DNA from: Candidatus Methylophosphatis roskildensis
GTDB taxonomy: Bacteria > Pseudomonadota > Gammaproteobacteria > Burkholderiales > Rhodocyclaceae
Assembly: GCA_016708905.1 (NCBI GenBank)
Contig: JADJEV010000002.1
Span: 310,001 to 374,000, forward strand
Length of the DNA stretch: 64,000 nt
Direction of reading: 5' to 3'
Shown: positions 17,908 to 26,081 of the stretch, one piece after another
How positions within the stretch are numbered: position 1 is the stretch's first letter
Layout of the letters: every line of letters starts with the position of its first letter
Notes under the pieces: model-generated
Told to the model about the DNA's origin: nothing
What the model saw: only the letters and a program-made list of their open reading frames with translations
Databases searched by the model: none
Made by a program: the position numbers and the translations under genes

Positions 17908-18426
17908 CTACTTGGCCGGCGCGGCTGCCGTCTCGACCGGCGGCTCCTTGAAGTTCGCACCCGACTTGTTCGTCATGAAGGCGATCGCGCGTGCGATCTC
18001 GGCATCGGTCAGATCGGCGCCGCCGCCGCGCGGTGGCATCGCGTTCTTGCCGGCGATCGCGCTCTTGGTCAGTCCGTCCAGTCCAAGCGCGAGCCGCGGC
18101 GCCCAGGCCGCGTTGTCGCCTGTCTTCGGCGCGCCTGCCACCCCGCCGGTGTGGCAGGCGCCGCATACCGCGGTGACCACCTGCTCGCCGGTCTTCGCGC
18201 CCTTGACCGCCGCCGCTCCGCCGCCGGCCGCCAGTTCCACGCGCGCCACCGGCAGGATCAGCCTGGCCGTCTGCTCCTCGCTCGGTTCGGCCTTGCGTCC
18301 CGCGGTCACGAGCTGCGAGAACATCACGGGCAGCAGAATGACCACGGCAAAAAAAGCAACGACCGCGACAATCAACTGCTTCGGCGTCTTGATGAAGGTA
18401 CTGTGGTCGTCGTGCGGATCGGACAT
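17908..18426 (-). CDS. Membrane-anchored monohaem cytochrome c (c5-like)
   Basis: A 172-residue class I cytochrome. The N-terminus is an uncleaved anchor (LIVAVVAFFAVVILLPVMFS). The C-terminal domain has one haem motif, CGACH, with axial Met in AMPPRGG, and the c5-type phrase LTDAEIARAIAFMTN. Proteins of this type pass electrons to terminal oxidases or reductases in betaproteobacteria. The open frame extends 9 codons upstream, but MSDPHDDHSTFIK at 18426 is the natural start. It is convergent with rep. Confidence 0.87.
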   Translation of the reverse strand: MSDPHDDHSTFIKTPKQLIVAVVAFFAVVILLPVMFSQLVTAGRKAEPSEEQTARLILPVARVELAAGGGAAAVKGAKTGEQVVTAVCGACHTGGVAGAPKTGDNAAWAPRLALGLDGLTKSAIAGKNAMPPRGGGADLTDAEIARAIAFMTNKSGANFKEPPVETAAAPAK

Positions 18427-18510
18427 GGTCGGGCCCCTCGGGGAGTGCGTCAAAGGTCATAATTATAGCGCCTCGACGGCCTCGCGGCACCGCTCGCCGG
18501 CCTTCCTGAC

Positions 18511-18650
18511 CCGGCGGGGGGGGGGGGTGGGCTGGGCCCCGGCCTGGGACGCGGCCGGGGGGTTGGGGCCGGGCGGGGGGAGGAGGGGGGTCCCGCTGCA
18601 GGCGGGACGAATGGGGGTCGGGCCAGCAGAGGGGGGGGTGACCGGACCTT
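18511..18650. other. G-rich low-complexity tract between cytochrome c and tRNA-Arg
   Basis: The + strand carries a 12-base G run (18516-18527) and several more runs of 5-8 G, alternating with GGCC blocks. No gene covers 18427-18813 (387 bp), and the rest of that gap shows no promoter or hairpin that I trust. The tract could form G-quadruplexes. It could also be a sequencing or assembly artefact, since its composition differs sharply from all other intergenic DNA in the window. Confidence 0.6.
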
Positions 18651-18813
18651 CAAGGCCACAGGCCGGGACACGCGGGCCGGGCCTTCCAAAATCCCATCCC
18701 AGGTCCCGCGCCCCTCAGCCACCCGGTTCACCCCTCGCTCAGACTCAAACCCCATTGGACAAGGCTCAAAATGGACGATGGCCGCGAAACCGGCTATGCT
18801 TCGCCCTCTCCAC

Positions 18814-18890
18814 GCGCCCGTAGCTCAGTTGGATAGAGTACTGCCCTCCGAAGGCAGGGGTCGGACGTTCGAATCGTCTCGGGCGCGCCA
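18814..18890 (+). tRNA. tRNA-Arg (anticodon CCG)
   Basis: A 77-nt cloverleaf: acceptor GCGCCCG pairs with CGGGCGC, D-arm TAGCTCAGTTGGATAGAGTA, anticodon stem CTGCC/GGCAG with loop CTCCGAA (anticodon CCG, reading CGG), T-arm with GTTCGAATC, and an encoded CCA end. It is the only tRNA in the window. Its 3' side abuts a decayed toxin-antitoxin locus. Confidence 0.97.
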
Positions 18891-18958
18891 AATCCACAGA
18901 TCGAGCAGCAGACCCCCCACACGTGGCGGCAGGTCGGAATCGAGGGTTGGCAGGGGTT

Positions 18959-19171
18959 TGGCAGGGTGGCAAGCGCGGAAAAGAAGGCATCCAGCGCCTG
19001 GGCCAGTTTCTTCATCCGCCCGGCATTCAGTGCGAGACCGAAATTCACTTCCATTCGCGTCGGGGCAGAGACCGCGAGCAGATTCGGCGGCATGGCCTTG
19101 ACTCGCGCCAGCACGCCCGGCCGTCCCTTGACGATGTCGGAGACCGTGCAGGTATCCAGCAGGTACGTCAT
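18959..19171 (-). pseudogene. Truncated PIN-domain (VapC-type) toxin remnant
   Basis: MTYLLDTCTVSDIVKGRPG is the intact N-terminus of a PIN toxin with the first catalytic Asp; the helix with AVSAPTRMEVNFG carries the conserved Glu. Similarity stops near residue 71 (FFSALATLP). The frame then runs into unrelated sequence and the antisense of tRNA-Arg, so the C-terminal half with the remaining acidic residues is missing. The start overlaps the antitoxin remnant stop (ATGA). It probably lost its 3' half by recombination at the tRNA end. Confidence 0.7.
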
Positions 19172-19320
19172 GCCAGCGGAACTTCGGCAGGCGGCGTGAG
19201 CCCGTCGCGGCTGGACTCGAACGGCGGCATGCTTGCCTGCCCTCGAAGGCGAGGACGACATCAGGCCACTGTGGCTTGCCGTGACATTCCAGCCATTCCC
19301 TCAGTGCCCGGCGAATCAGC
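19168..19320 (-). pseudogene. Antitoxin remnant, frameshifted
   Basis: Directly upstream of the truncated PIN gene, the last 20 codons read MPPFESSRDGLTPPAEVPLA and stop in an ATGA overlap with the toxin start. That is a typical tail of a PIN-partner antitoxin. In another frame just before it, REWLECHGKPQWPDVVLAF is open, which suggests one indel between the two blocks. I see no intact DNA-binding N-terminus. The element has decayed together with its toxin. Confidence 0.45.
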
Positions 19321-19404
19321 GGTGGCCGGAATGCCGGCGTCTGAAAGAACAGGGCGCGAATCCAAATCGGCCCCGCGGCGCGGGCCGGCGAGTTGATAGA
19401 CCGC

Positions 19405-20733
19405 TCACGCTCCGGCGTCGAGTCGTATCGCCTGCGCCTTCAGCCCGGCGAAGATCCGCTCAGATACCGCGGCGGGGAAACCCGCCGGCAGCAACGCTGC
19501 GGCCGATTCGATCACCGCCGGCGTCATGCCGACGACTTGCCCGATGACGGCTTCGAAATCGGTTCCCAGCGCATTCGCCCTGGCCACTTCGTTCCAGTGC
19601 CGGCGCTGGATTTCGGCGATCCGGTAGTGCGCGTTCTTCGCGTGAAGCGCCATGGCGAGCTTCACCTTCTGCCACTGAAACTGGCGTACCCCCTTGCCGA
19701 TTGCCGGCCAGGCGGACATGACATCATAGAGCGGCGTGGCACGGTAGCGGCCGCGCGGGCCGCTGAAGAGGCTGAAATTCTTGGCGTGCCCGTCGGGTGC
19801 GGCGAGCATCCAGAACAGAAGCTGGGCCGCAAGGAAGTTTCTGCGGTCGGCCTCGGCATGCTCGCTGCCGCGCAGGGTGTCGAGTATGGTGGAGATGCCG
19901 GGGCCGCCATGTTCTTCGTACTTGCGTTCCGGCGGCAATCCCATGGCTTGGCAAAAATCCTCCTGCGGCAGGCGCGCCCACCAGCCGTCGAGGAAGCCGC
20001 GATCGAAGCGAGTGACGACCAACACCTTGTGGCGGCCGAAGGTGGCAATGCTACAGTCGGCGACGGGTAGCCCGTAGCCGCGCAGCAACTGCGCGCACAG
20101 CCACTCGTTTTCGACCGAGGTCGAGAAATCGGCGCGCATGCCGCCGACTTCGCCCATCGGCAGCTTGAGGATATGGGTGGTCGGCGTGGCACCGCGCGGG
20201 CGGCACCATTGGTCACCGTGCCGAAGCAGCGCGGTTTTTTCCTGAGCGCCGGCGATCGAGATGCGCAGTTCGTCTTCGATAGGCACGCCGATGCTGCGGT
20301 TGCTCACGGCGTCGTCGAGGATACGTTCGATCTGCGCTTCGCCGAGCGGCTCCGCGTCGACGCGCCGCACGTCGGGTGGCGGGCTGTCTGAAGGCAGCAA
20401 CTGGATCGCGCCGACGCAATCGCGGCCGATCTTCTCCAGCAGTTGGAAGGCATGGGTCGACTCGGCGCCGAACTTCGAGGCCAGGCGTTTGCGGATGCCC
20501 GGGCTGTCGGGCAGCAGGTTGTCGAACCATGCCTCGACGATGTGGCCGGTGAAAGGGGCCGGTCCCTGCGCGATCGGCAGCGAGAGCGATAGCGAGCGGC
20601 CCTGCGGATGGGTCAGCCACGACGGCGCATAGCTGAAAGAATGTCCGGCGGCCGTGGCGAAGGTCCACGTGCCGACGAGCTCACCGTTCATCCAGACACC
20701 GAGCGATCTTCTGCTCGAAGGACGACCTGCCAT
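19405..20733 (-). CDS. hipA: HipA-type serine/threonine kinase toxin
   Basis: A 442-residue HipA-family kinase. The N-terminal HipA subdomain (GVWMNGELVGTWTF, FDNLLPDSPGIRKRLA) is followed by the catalytic core. SIAGAQEKTALL is the glycine-rich/phosphate-binding loop, THILKLP carries the conserved Lys, APDGHAKNFSLF is the catalytic loop with Asp and Asn, and TPLYDVMSAWP is the metal-binding DxxS region. All key residues look present, so it should be active against its target (glutamyl-tRNA synthetase in E. coli; target here unknown). The ATG overlaps the hipB stop by one base. The frame is open upstream but MAGRPSSRRS is the fitting start. Confidence 0.9.
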   Translation of the reverse strand: MAGRPSSRRSLGVWMNGELVGTWTFATAAGHSFSYAPSWLTHPQGRSLSLSLPIAQGPAPFTGHIVEAWFDNLLPDSPGIRKRLASKFGAESTHAFQLLEKIGRDCVGAIQLLPSDSPPPDVRRVDAEPLGEAQIERILDDAVSNRSIGVPIEDELRISIAGAQEKTALLRHGDQWCRPRGATPTTHILKLPMGEVGGMRADFSTSVENEWLCAQLLRGYGLPVADCSIATFGRHKVLVVTRFDRGFLDGWWARLPQEDFCQAMGLPPERKYEEHGGPGISTILDTLRGSEHAEADRRNFLAAQLLFWMLAAPDGHAKNFSLFSGPRGRYRATPLYDVMSAWPAIGKGVRQFQWQKVKLAMALHAKNAHYRIAEIQRRHWNEVARANALGTDFEAVIGQVVGMTPAVIESAAALLPAGFPAAVSERIFAGLKAQAIRLDAGA

Positions 20734-21005
20734 CACCAGGGCTCGCGCGGAATTGCCGCAGGCGCATCTGCCTCGAGTGTGTCGCGCGGCTGGATGCGGA
20801 GTTCGGCGTGGAGCGCCATCAGCACGGTGAGCAACTGGTCGATGGCAATCCGCTCCGGATGATTCTCGATCACCGAGACGCGCTCCTGCGACAGGCCGAT
20901 GCACCGGCCCAGTTCGAGTTGCGACCAGCCCTTGTTCTTGCGCAGTCGTTTGAGGACGGGGCCGATCTGGCCGGAAGTGCGGATGGTGTCAGCCACGGCG
21001 ATCAT
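20733..21005 (-). CDS. hipB: HipB-type antitoxin, XRE family
   Basis: A 90-residue helix-turn-helix antitoxin: IGPVLKRLRKNKGWSQLELGRCIGLSQERVSVIE is a textbook Cro/C1 HTH, followed by a short C-terminal extension. It represses the hipBA operon and inhibits HipA. ATG 21005 has no well-placed Shine-Dalgarno. A GTG three codons later (20996) has AGGA at proper spacing and may be the real start. Confidence 0.88.
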   Translation of the reverse strand: MIAVADTIRTSGQIGPVLKRLRKNKGWSQLELGRCIGLSQERVSVIENHPERIAIDQLLTVLMALHAELRIQPRDTLEADAPAAIPREPW

Positions 21006-21018
21006 TCCTGAAGGAGAA

Positions 21019-21085
21019 TATCTGGAGTTTATTTCGAATGGTGAATAATAACAATTCATGCTTAAACAAGAATAAATAGCTGATA
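21019..21085 (-). promoter_or_regulatory. AT-rich promoter/operator region of hipBA
   Basis: An AT-rich island in a GC-rich genome. Its two ends form an imperfect inverted repeat, TATCTGGAGTTTATT on one side and AATAAATAGCTGATA on the other, with TATC/GATA half-sites that recall the TATCC-N8-GGATA operators of E. coli HipB. Operator function is inferred from position. Confidence 0.45.
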
Positions 21086-21609
21086 TGCGCAATGAAGCAT
21101 ACAAGCTGTCACACATTGACTCCTGGGTGCGCGATCGCAATGTCAGCTGCGCCTACGACTATCGCCTTTCGACATCGGACGAGAAACGAAGGGGGCAGTG
21201 GTGGACGCGCGAGCAAAGGGGCATGTATATTGCCCCGCGGTGTCGGCGCACGAATGGACGCATGCGCGGGTGATGCTCGTGTCCCGGTGTCGCGGCACCA
21301 TGCACAGCACTCGGCCAAACTCGTGATCGCCCGGTCAGGAACGGATCCCGGCGCGATCCGGCATCATCCGCAAGAAGATTGCCGATCCGTGTCTCGTGCC
21401 CAAGCTTTTTCGACTACGAGGCAGCAAGCGCGATGTTCTCGCGGGCGCAGATGCGCGAAGGACGCGTCGCCGACCCCGCCGGCAGCCTGAACCTCGATCA
21501 GTGGGCGGCTGAACGGTACGCCTGTCCAATCACTGCGCCAGGCAAAGACGCTCATGACCTGTTGCTGATTCCGACGAGCTACTTTCCGGCCGGCAACTAA
21601 GAGCGCCGC
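21086..21609. other. About 520 bp without a convincing gene
   Basis: Several short overlapping frames exist on the + strand; the last one ends at 21600 (73 codons, no ribosome-binding site, no recognisable motif). None has codon usage or similarity that I would defend. The stretch lies between hipB and a metzincin-like gene and may be remnant DNA from the accessory patch. Confidence 0.4.
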
Positions 21610-22113
21610 TCAGCTCCAGATGCCCTTCAGCGTGTCGACGGTGTCGGGCGCGAGCAGGAGCGGGGGCAACTTGACGCCGCCGGCCTTGAGCTTGTCTCCA
21701 GCGGCGTTATCGCCGGGTTCCTTGTAGAACGTCTGCGCCATCAGGTGCGACGAGTGTTCGGCCTGCCCGAGCGCGTGGACGAACTCGTGGGCTGCGATGA
21801 TTTCGAGGATGCCGGTACCGGCCTTGCGCACGCCCTGGGGCGTGTTGATCGTGACCTTCTCCGGCAGCCCCACCTTGGCTTGAATGAGTCGGTTGGCGCC
21901 ATCGCTTTCGGCGCTGGTGCGGCCGTGCACCGCGTCGCCCTTGATACCCGGGTCGGTACTGACCGTGATGGTCGGGCCCTTGGATCCGCCGGCCGAGAGA
22001 ACCACCGCGATTCCGTTCTGCTTGAACAGGAAGTTGAGGCGGGTCACCGCATTGCGGCAGGCCTTGGCCCAGTCGGCATCGAGCCCGCTCAGCGTAACGC
22101 TCACGTTTGTCAT
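21610..22113 (-). CDS. Small metzincin-like zinc protease, hypothetical
   Basis: A 167-residue protein. It contains HEFVHALGQAEH, which fits the metzincin zinc site HExxHxxGxxH with all three His ligands and the catalytic Glu. Upstream lies a small alpha/beta region (TRLNFLFKQNGIAVVLS). The family Met-turn may be the SSHLMAQTF segment about 8 residues after the third His. There is no signal peptide, so it looks cytoplasmic or exported by another route. No neighbour suggests a partner. The family (matrixin-like) is inferred from the motif only. Confidence 0.6.
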   Translation of the reverse strand: MTNVSVTLSGLDADWAKACRNAVTRLNFLFKQNGIAVVLSAGGSKGPTITVSTDPGIKGDAVHGRTSAESDGANRLIQAKVGLPEKVTINTPQGVRKAGTGILEIIAAHEFVHALGQAEHSSHLMAQTFYKEPGDNAAGDKLKAGGVKLPPLLLAPDTVDTLKGIWS

Positions 22114-22270
22114 GGCTGTCTCCTCGGTTTCCGGGCTGCACCACCGCCGTCTAACGGTTCGTGACGGCTGATTTGATCAGGATAGACCAGACGCGGCCAT
22201 TCCGTCGCATATTCCAGCGTGGGGCGGCCGGTAATCGCGGTCGTCATCCAGCCGGCCGCGCCAACCGCCC

Positions 22271-22642
22271 CTATTTCAGCGAGTGCAGGCCAAGCATGTT
22301 GCCTTCGGTATCGATCGCCAGCGTGATGAAGCCGTACTCGCCGATGGACATCTTCTCCCGCTGTATGCGGCCGCCGCTTTCTGCGACGCGCGCCGCCTCG
22401 TCCGCGCAGTCTTCGCAGCCGAAGTACACGAGCGTGCTGTTGCCACCCGACGATACGCCCGCCATCCTGACCAGCGATCCCGAGGCACCCATGGCGCCCC
22501 GCTGCATCGGGAACGCCCACATTTCGAGGTCCGGGCTGTTGAGCTTTTCCAGCTTCACGCGGAAGACGGATTCATAGAACTGCTTGGCGCGTTCCATGTC
22601 CTGCACATAGATTTCGAACCAGCGGACGGGGTTGTCGGTCAT
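22271..22642 (-). CDS. VOC family protein (glyoxalase/bleomycin-resistance fold)
   Basis: A 123-residue single VOC module: VRWFEIYVQDMERAKQFYESVF at the N-terminus and EYGFITLAIDTEGNMLGLHS at the C-terminus, with the metal-site Glu in the last strand. The family is close to the PhnB/CFP-30-like enzymes; the substrate cannot be told. The start at 22642 has GAGGAG at good spacing. The leader carries a strong hairpin with a U-tract (separate entry). The open frame upstream of the ATG is not coding. Confidence 0.82.
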   Translation of the reverse strand: MTDNPVRWFEIYVQDMERAKQFYESVFRVKLEKLNSPDLEMWAFPMQRGAMGASGSLVRMAGVSSGGNSTLVYFGCEDCADEAARVAESGGRIQREKMSIGEYGFITLAIDTEGNMLGLHSLK

Positions 22643-22659
22643 CGTCGTTCTCCTCTCGA

Positions 22660-22691
22660 AAAAGGACGGCGTCGGATGCGGCCGTCCTTTT
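22660..22691 (-). promoter_or_regulatory. Hairpin with U-tract in the leader of the VOC gene
   Basis: A perfect 11-bp stem (AAAAGGACGGC / GCCGTCCTTTT) with a 10-nt loop. Read on the minus strand it is followed by TTTTT and then the ribosome-binding site of the VOC gene; just upstream lies a plausible -10 (TATACA). It could be an mRNA 5' stabilising stem, an attenuator, or a bidirectional terminator. Read on the + strand it also ends in TTTTG. Confidence 0.55.
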
Positions 22692-23027
22692 GTATAGTCG
22701 ATCGGCTGGCGGCCGGATCGACGAGGCCGCGAAAATTTTCGTCCGTCGCCGAAAGCCGCAGCGCGAACCCGCTTGCGCAGCGCCTTGCCCTGCGACCCGC
22801 ATGGGATGGACCTCTGCGGGCATGCACGGCTTGGAGCGCCGATTCGTGCGGCTGCTGGCGATGCCTCGTTGCAGCGCGCCGATTCTTGCGGATAAGCGAG
22901 CCGCCACCGCCTCGGCAAACTCCTGCGTGTAGCAAATCGACACATCGAGCTTGGCACGGCGCGCCGATTTGCGGCAGGATTGCGGCGCGCTCGTCGCACC
23001 AACACTCGAATCAACCGGGGAGAAATC

Positions 23028-23471
23028 GTGAAGACCTTCAGAATCGCAATCGCATCGCTCGCCCTGCTTGCCGCCACCATGGCGAACGCGCAGCAGGCGG
23101 CGCCGCCCGCTGCCGAATCGGCCATGCCCGCCGCCGCCGCACCGGTCGCCGCGGATCACGCCATGAGCGGCACCGCCGCCTGGTACGGCAGGAAGTTCGC
23201 CGGACGCAAGACGGCATCCGGCCAGCGCTTCAATCCGTTTGCCATGACGGCGGCACATCCGACGCTGGCTTTCGGCACGCGGGTCAAGGTCACCAACACC
23301 CGGAACAAGCGCAGCGTCATAGTGACCATCAACGATCGCATGAACTCGCCCGGCCGCATGCTCGACGTGACGCAGGCCGCCGCGAAAAGGCTCGGCTTCA
23401 TCCGGTCCGGGCTGGCCGATGTGACGCTGGAAGTGGTCGGCCAGCGGCGGCTGAAGCGTGCCAGGCACTGA
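23028..23471 (+). CDS. RlpA-like septal ring lytic transglycosylase, short form (DPBB only)
   Basis: A 147-residue secreted protein. The signal peptide (IAIASLALLAATMANAQQ) is followed by an Ala/Pro linker and one double-psi beta-barrel: SGTAAWYGRKFAGRKTASGQ, MTAAHPTLAFGTRVKV and VTINDR with the catalytic Asp. No SPOR domain and no lipobox, unlike RlpA at 3106. GTG 23028 follows GGGGAG at good spacing; the frame is open a little further upstream but that adds a charged, non-signal N-terminus. Confidence 0.87.
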   Translation: MKTFRIAIASLALLAATMANAQQAAPPAAESAMPAAAAPVAADHAMSGTAAWYGRKFAGRKTASGQRFNPFAMTAAHPTLAFGTRVKVTNTRNKRSVIVTINDRMNSPGRMLDVTQAAAKRLGFIRSGLADVTLEVVGQRRLKRARH

Positions 23472-23645
23472 GCCAGCCAGGCGGAATACGGCAGAACCTC
23501 GACGGGGCGTCCTCGCCCCGGCGTGAACCGGCGTGGATGCGGGGCGCTACAATGCGGTTCCGCCCACGCCGCGTCGTCATATGTCCAAGCGCTTTCTCCC
23601 CCCGAGTCTCACGGCCGGCGTTCAGCACAGCCTGAACCTGCCGAG

Positions 23646-24107
23646 ATGACGATGGCACCGCACCGCGAAAGCCGTGTGGTCGCCGTTCCGGCCGAGCGAC
23701 TGTTCGAGCTGGTTGCCGATGTCGAGCGCTATCCGGAGTTCCTGCCGCTGATGCGCGATGCCACGATCGTCGGCCGCAGCGAGAACGCCTACGAAACCCA
23801 GCAAACTCTGGCGCTGGGTTTACTGGTGCACCGTTTTCGCACCCGGACCGAGCTCGACCGCCCCCGTGCCATCCGGGTGACCTCGAACGACCGGGCGTTT
23901 TCGCGCTTCGAGATACTGTGGTCGTTTTCGCCGACCCCCGAGGGACACTGCCGCGTCGATTTCTCCCTCGACTACGAGGTCCGTTCGTTTTGGCTGAAGC
24001 CGGTCGGCGATGTGCTGATCGCACCGATGGCCCTGACCATGGTCGATGCATTCGTGACGCGGGCGCGCAAGCTGGACGCCGCCGGCGACCCCTCGCGAAT
24101 CGGGTAG
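23646..24107 (+). CDS. COQ10/RatA-type START-fold protein (ubiquinone-binding)
   Basis: A 153-residue polyketide-cyclase/START-like protein: VPAERLFELVADVERYPEFLPL is the family signature, and FSLDYEVRSFWLKPV and MVDAFVTRARKLDA complete the fold. It is often annotated as a RatA toxin, but the better supported role for this family is binding of long-chain ubiquinone (COQ10 homologue). In many betaproteobacteria it lies next to smpB, but not here. Confidence 0.85.
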   Translation: MTMAPHRESRVVAVPAERLFELVADVERYPEFLPLMRDATIVGRSENAYETQQTLALGLLVHRFRTRTELDRPRAIRVTSNDRAFSRFEILWSFSPTPEGHCRVDFSLDYEVRSFWLKPVGDVLIAPMALTMVDAFVTRARKLDAAGDPSRIG

Positions 24108-24526
24108 CAGCGAAGCAGCGCTTCCTGGCGCGCCTTTCCCTGTCTGTGCACTGCAAAAAAACCTCAAGGCGGCCTCGTCTGGCGCCGCTATCCCTATCAG
24201 CGGTTCGTCCTGCGATTTTCGGCGAACGGGGCCGGCACTTGCGATCCCGGTTCGTCGACCGAGGGCCGCGAGCCCCGGCAAACCGCAGTGCAGCATGGAA
24301 AACGTCACGAGAGAACACGGAAGTTTGTGCGTCGCAGCAATCGTTTCGTTTACTCTGGGCACAGGAAGCAAAGGCTGGGTCGACCTGCGTTCAAGCTTCG
24401 ACCCCGGATGGCGCGTATCCCGTCGAGCCGGAAGGCTGTCCGTACCTCTAGGTTGGCCGACATTTGATGGAGGACGCACACGCACTTTTCGTCCGAGGGT
24501 TCGAAGACGGGTGCTGCGTAAACGTG
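24108..24526. other. About 420 bp without a convincing gene
   Basis: Between the COQ10-like gene and a small membrane protein. No frame has a start, ribosome-binding site and family match that I would defend. A run of seven A (about 24160) and direct CGCAGTGCAGC-like words are the only visible features. Confidence 0.4.
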
Positions 24527-24730
24527 ATGAAAGAGCTTCTCAAGATAACTATCTGTGCACTGCTGGTCGTGGTGCTCTCCCCGATGGTCGGTTTCTGGGT
24601 CGTGGCTCTGGTGGGCTCGGCAATGGCGCTGTTGCCGCTTGGCGCGGCGTTGTCGCAGGCATTCCCCAAGGCGTGGGCGCACATGAGCGAAAGCGCGTTC
24701 GGCGGGAAGACGCACCTGTCGGCGTCGTAG
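24527..24730 (+). CDS. Small membrane protein, hypothetical
   Basis: A 67-residue ORF with two hydrophobic segments (LLKITICALLVVVLSPMVGFWVV and GSAMALLPLGAALS) and a short soluble tail. An earlier ATG (24464) would add 21 polar residues including two Cys; the ATG at 24527 (MKELLK) gives a better topology. Neither has a strong ribosome-binding site. A clear intrinsic terminator follows 27 bp after the stop, which supports a real transcription unit. No family recognised. Confidence 0.45.
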   Translation: MKELLKITICALLVVVLSPMVGFWVVALVGSAMALLPLGAALSQAFPKAWAHMSESAFGGKTHLSAS

Positions 24731-24756
24731 CGGTTTCCCGGCGCTACTCGACCAAG

Positions 24757-24784
24757 GCCCGGATCTTCCGGGCTTTTTCTTTTT
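24757..24784 (+). terminator. Rho-independent terminator
   Basis: A perfect 7-bp GC stem GCCCGGA / TCCGGGC with a 3-nt loop is followed by TTTTTCTTTTT. It ends the transcript of the small membrane protein. Confidence 0.85.
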
Positions 24785-24817
24785 GCATGGACCACCCCCA
24801 GCCGGGCAGGTGCCAGA

Positions 24818-25861
24818 TTACCCGTTATCGTGCCGTCCCACGAAACGGATGATGCCGTCGCTGGCTTCTGCCCGGCTCGCCTTGCCGGCGTGCAGCAGAT
24901 GGTTCAGGTGCGCGATCGCTTCGCCCATCGCGAACATGGTCTGGAAGGTGTCGAGCGGGCGCGAGAACAGCACCGGCATCAGCTCGGCCGCGCTTTTCGG
25001 CTCGTCGATCGCAGCCAGCAGTTCGGCGCAGCGTTCGTCGTGATGTTTGCCAAGCGCCGCGATGCGCGTCTGCAGGCCGTAGAACGGCAACCCGTGCGAG
25101 GGCAGCACCAGGGTGTCCTGCGGCAGCGTCGCCAGCCGCGCCAGCGAATCGAGAAACTGTGCCAGCGCGTCGTCGTCGGGCGAACTGGCGTGCACGCCGA
25201 CATTGGTGGAAATGCGCGGCAGCACCATGTCACCCGAGATCAACACCCCGGCCGATTCGCAATACAGGCTGGCGTGCTCGGGTGCGTGCCCGTGGCCGCA
25301 GATGATTTGCCATTGCCGCCCGCCGATACTCAGCGTGCCGTCGTCGAACAGCCGGTCGAAGCGCTGAGGCAGCGTCGGCGCGCCCTTGCGGTAGCGGTTG
25401 CCGAAATTGCGCAGGGCGTCGCACGCCGTCGCCGACAGGCCGTGGCGGGCGAAGTGCCGCGCCATGGTCTCGATGTCGAAGCCGGGCAGTTGATGCCAGA
25501 TCGCGTGTGCCGACATGAATTCGCCCAGCGTCATGCTCACCGTCACCGCGTGGTCCTCGGCCAGCCGGCCGGCCAGGCCGATGTGGTCGGGGTGAAAATG
25601 GGTGACCACGATGCGCCTGACCGGGCGCTGTGGCAGCCAGGCCGCCAGCACCTCGCCCCAGATGTCGTGGGTCAACTGGGTGCCCAGGCCGCAGTCGACC
25701 AGCGTGATGCCTGGGCCGTCTTCGAGCAGCCACAGATTGATGTGATCGAGCGCGAACGGCAGCGGCATGCGCACCCAGTGGATGCCGGGCGCGACTTCGG
25801 TGCTGGTGCCGCGCGGCGGCGGCGCATCATGCGGAAAGCGGAGGGAAACGGCCTGATCCAT
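24818..25861 (-). CDS. MBL-fold metallo-hydrolase
   Basis: A 347-residue metallo-beta-lactamase-fold hydrolase with the metal site THFHPDHIG, GHAPEH and SGDMVLP. A C-terminal helical winged region (AELLAAIDEPKSAAEL, GEAIAHLNHLL) resembles the LACTB2-type C-terminal domain. Cytoplasmic, no signal. Substrate unknown; relatives are thioesterases, glyoxalase II-like enzymes or endoribonucleases. The start MDQAVSLRFPHDA at 25861 is preferred to a 17-residue extension. Confidence 0.82.
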   Translation of the reverse strand: MDQAVSLRFPHDAPPPRGTSTEVAPGIHWVRMPLPFALDHINLWLLEDGPGITLVDCGLGTQLTHDIWGEVLAAWLPQRPVRRIVVTHFHPDHIGLAGRLAEDHAVTVSMTLGEFMSAHAIWHQLPGFDIETMARHFARHGLSATACDALRNFGNRYRKGAPTLPQRFDRLFDDGTLSIGGRQWQIICGHGHAPEHASLYCESAGVLISGDMVLPRISTNVGVHASSPDDDALAQFLDSLARLATLPQDTLVLPSHGLPFYGLQTRIAALGKHHDERCAELLAAIDEPKSAAELMPVLFSRPLDTFQTMFAMGEAIAHLNHLLHAGKASRAEASDGIIRFVGRHDNG

Positions 25862-26081
25862 CCCGAGTAGGATTGCGGGTTGCGCCGGGCTGCAGAGCCG
25901 GACTGGAAGCAACCCATTCTATAGAATCGTGACAGGCCGCGAATTCGCGCCGGGACAAGCGTTTCAGGCCAGCGAGTCGGGTTTCAGGCCGCGCGCCGGG
26001 CTTGCCGGAACTCCCGCCGCCGATTAGCCTCTGTCGAAGATCGCCGGCCGGCGATCTTGCAACGCCAATCGAGGAACCGAC

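Noticed and set aside
18794..18960. Reading frame on the minus strand across tRNA-Arg with the peptide ETIRTSDPCLRRAVLYPTEL
   Set aside because: This is the well-known spurious translation of antisense tRNA-Arg; the tRNA itself is certain.
21379..21600. A 73-codon + strand frame in the hipB-metzincin gap
   Set aside because: No ribosome-binding site, no family match and no codon bias; left as unassigned DNA.
23646..24107. RatA toxin with a RatB-type antitoxin
   Set aside because: There is no rnfH/ratB gene next to it, and the family is better explained as ubiquinone-binding COQ10-type protein.
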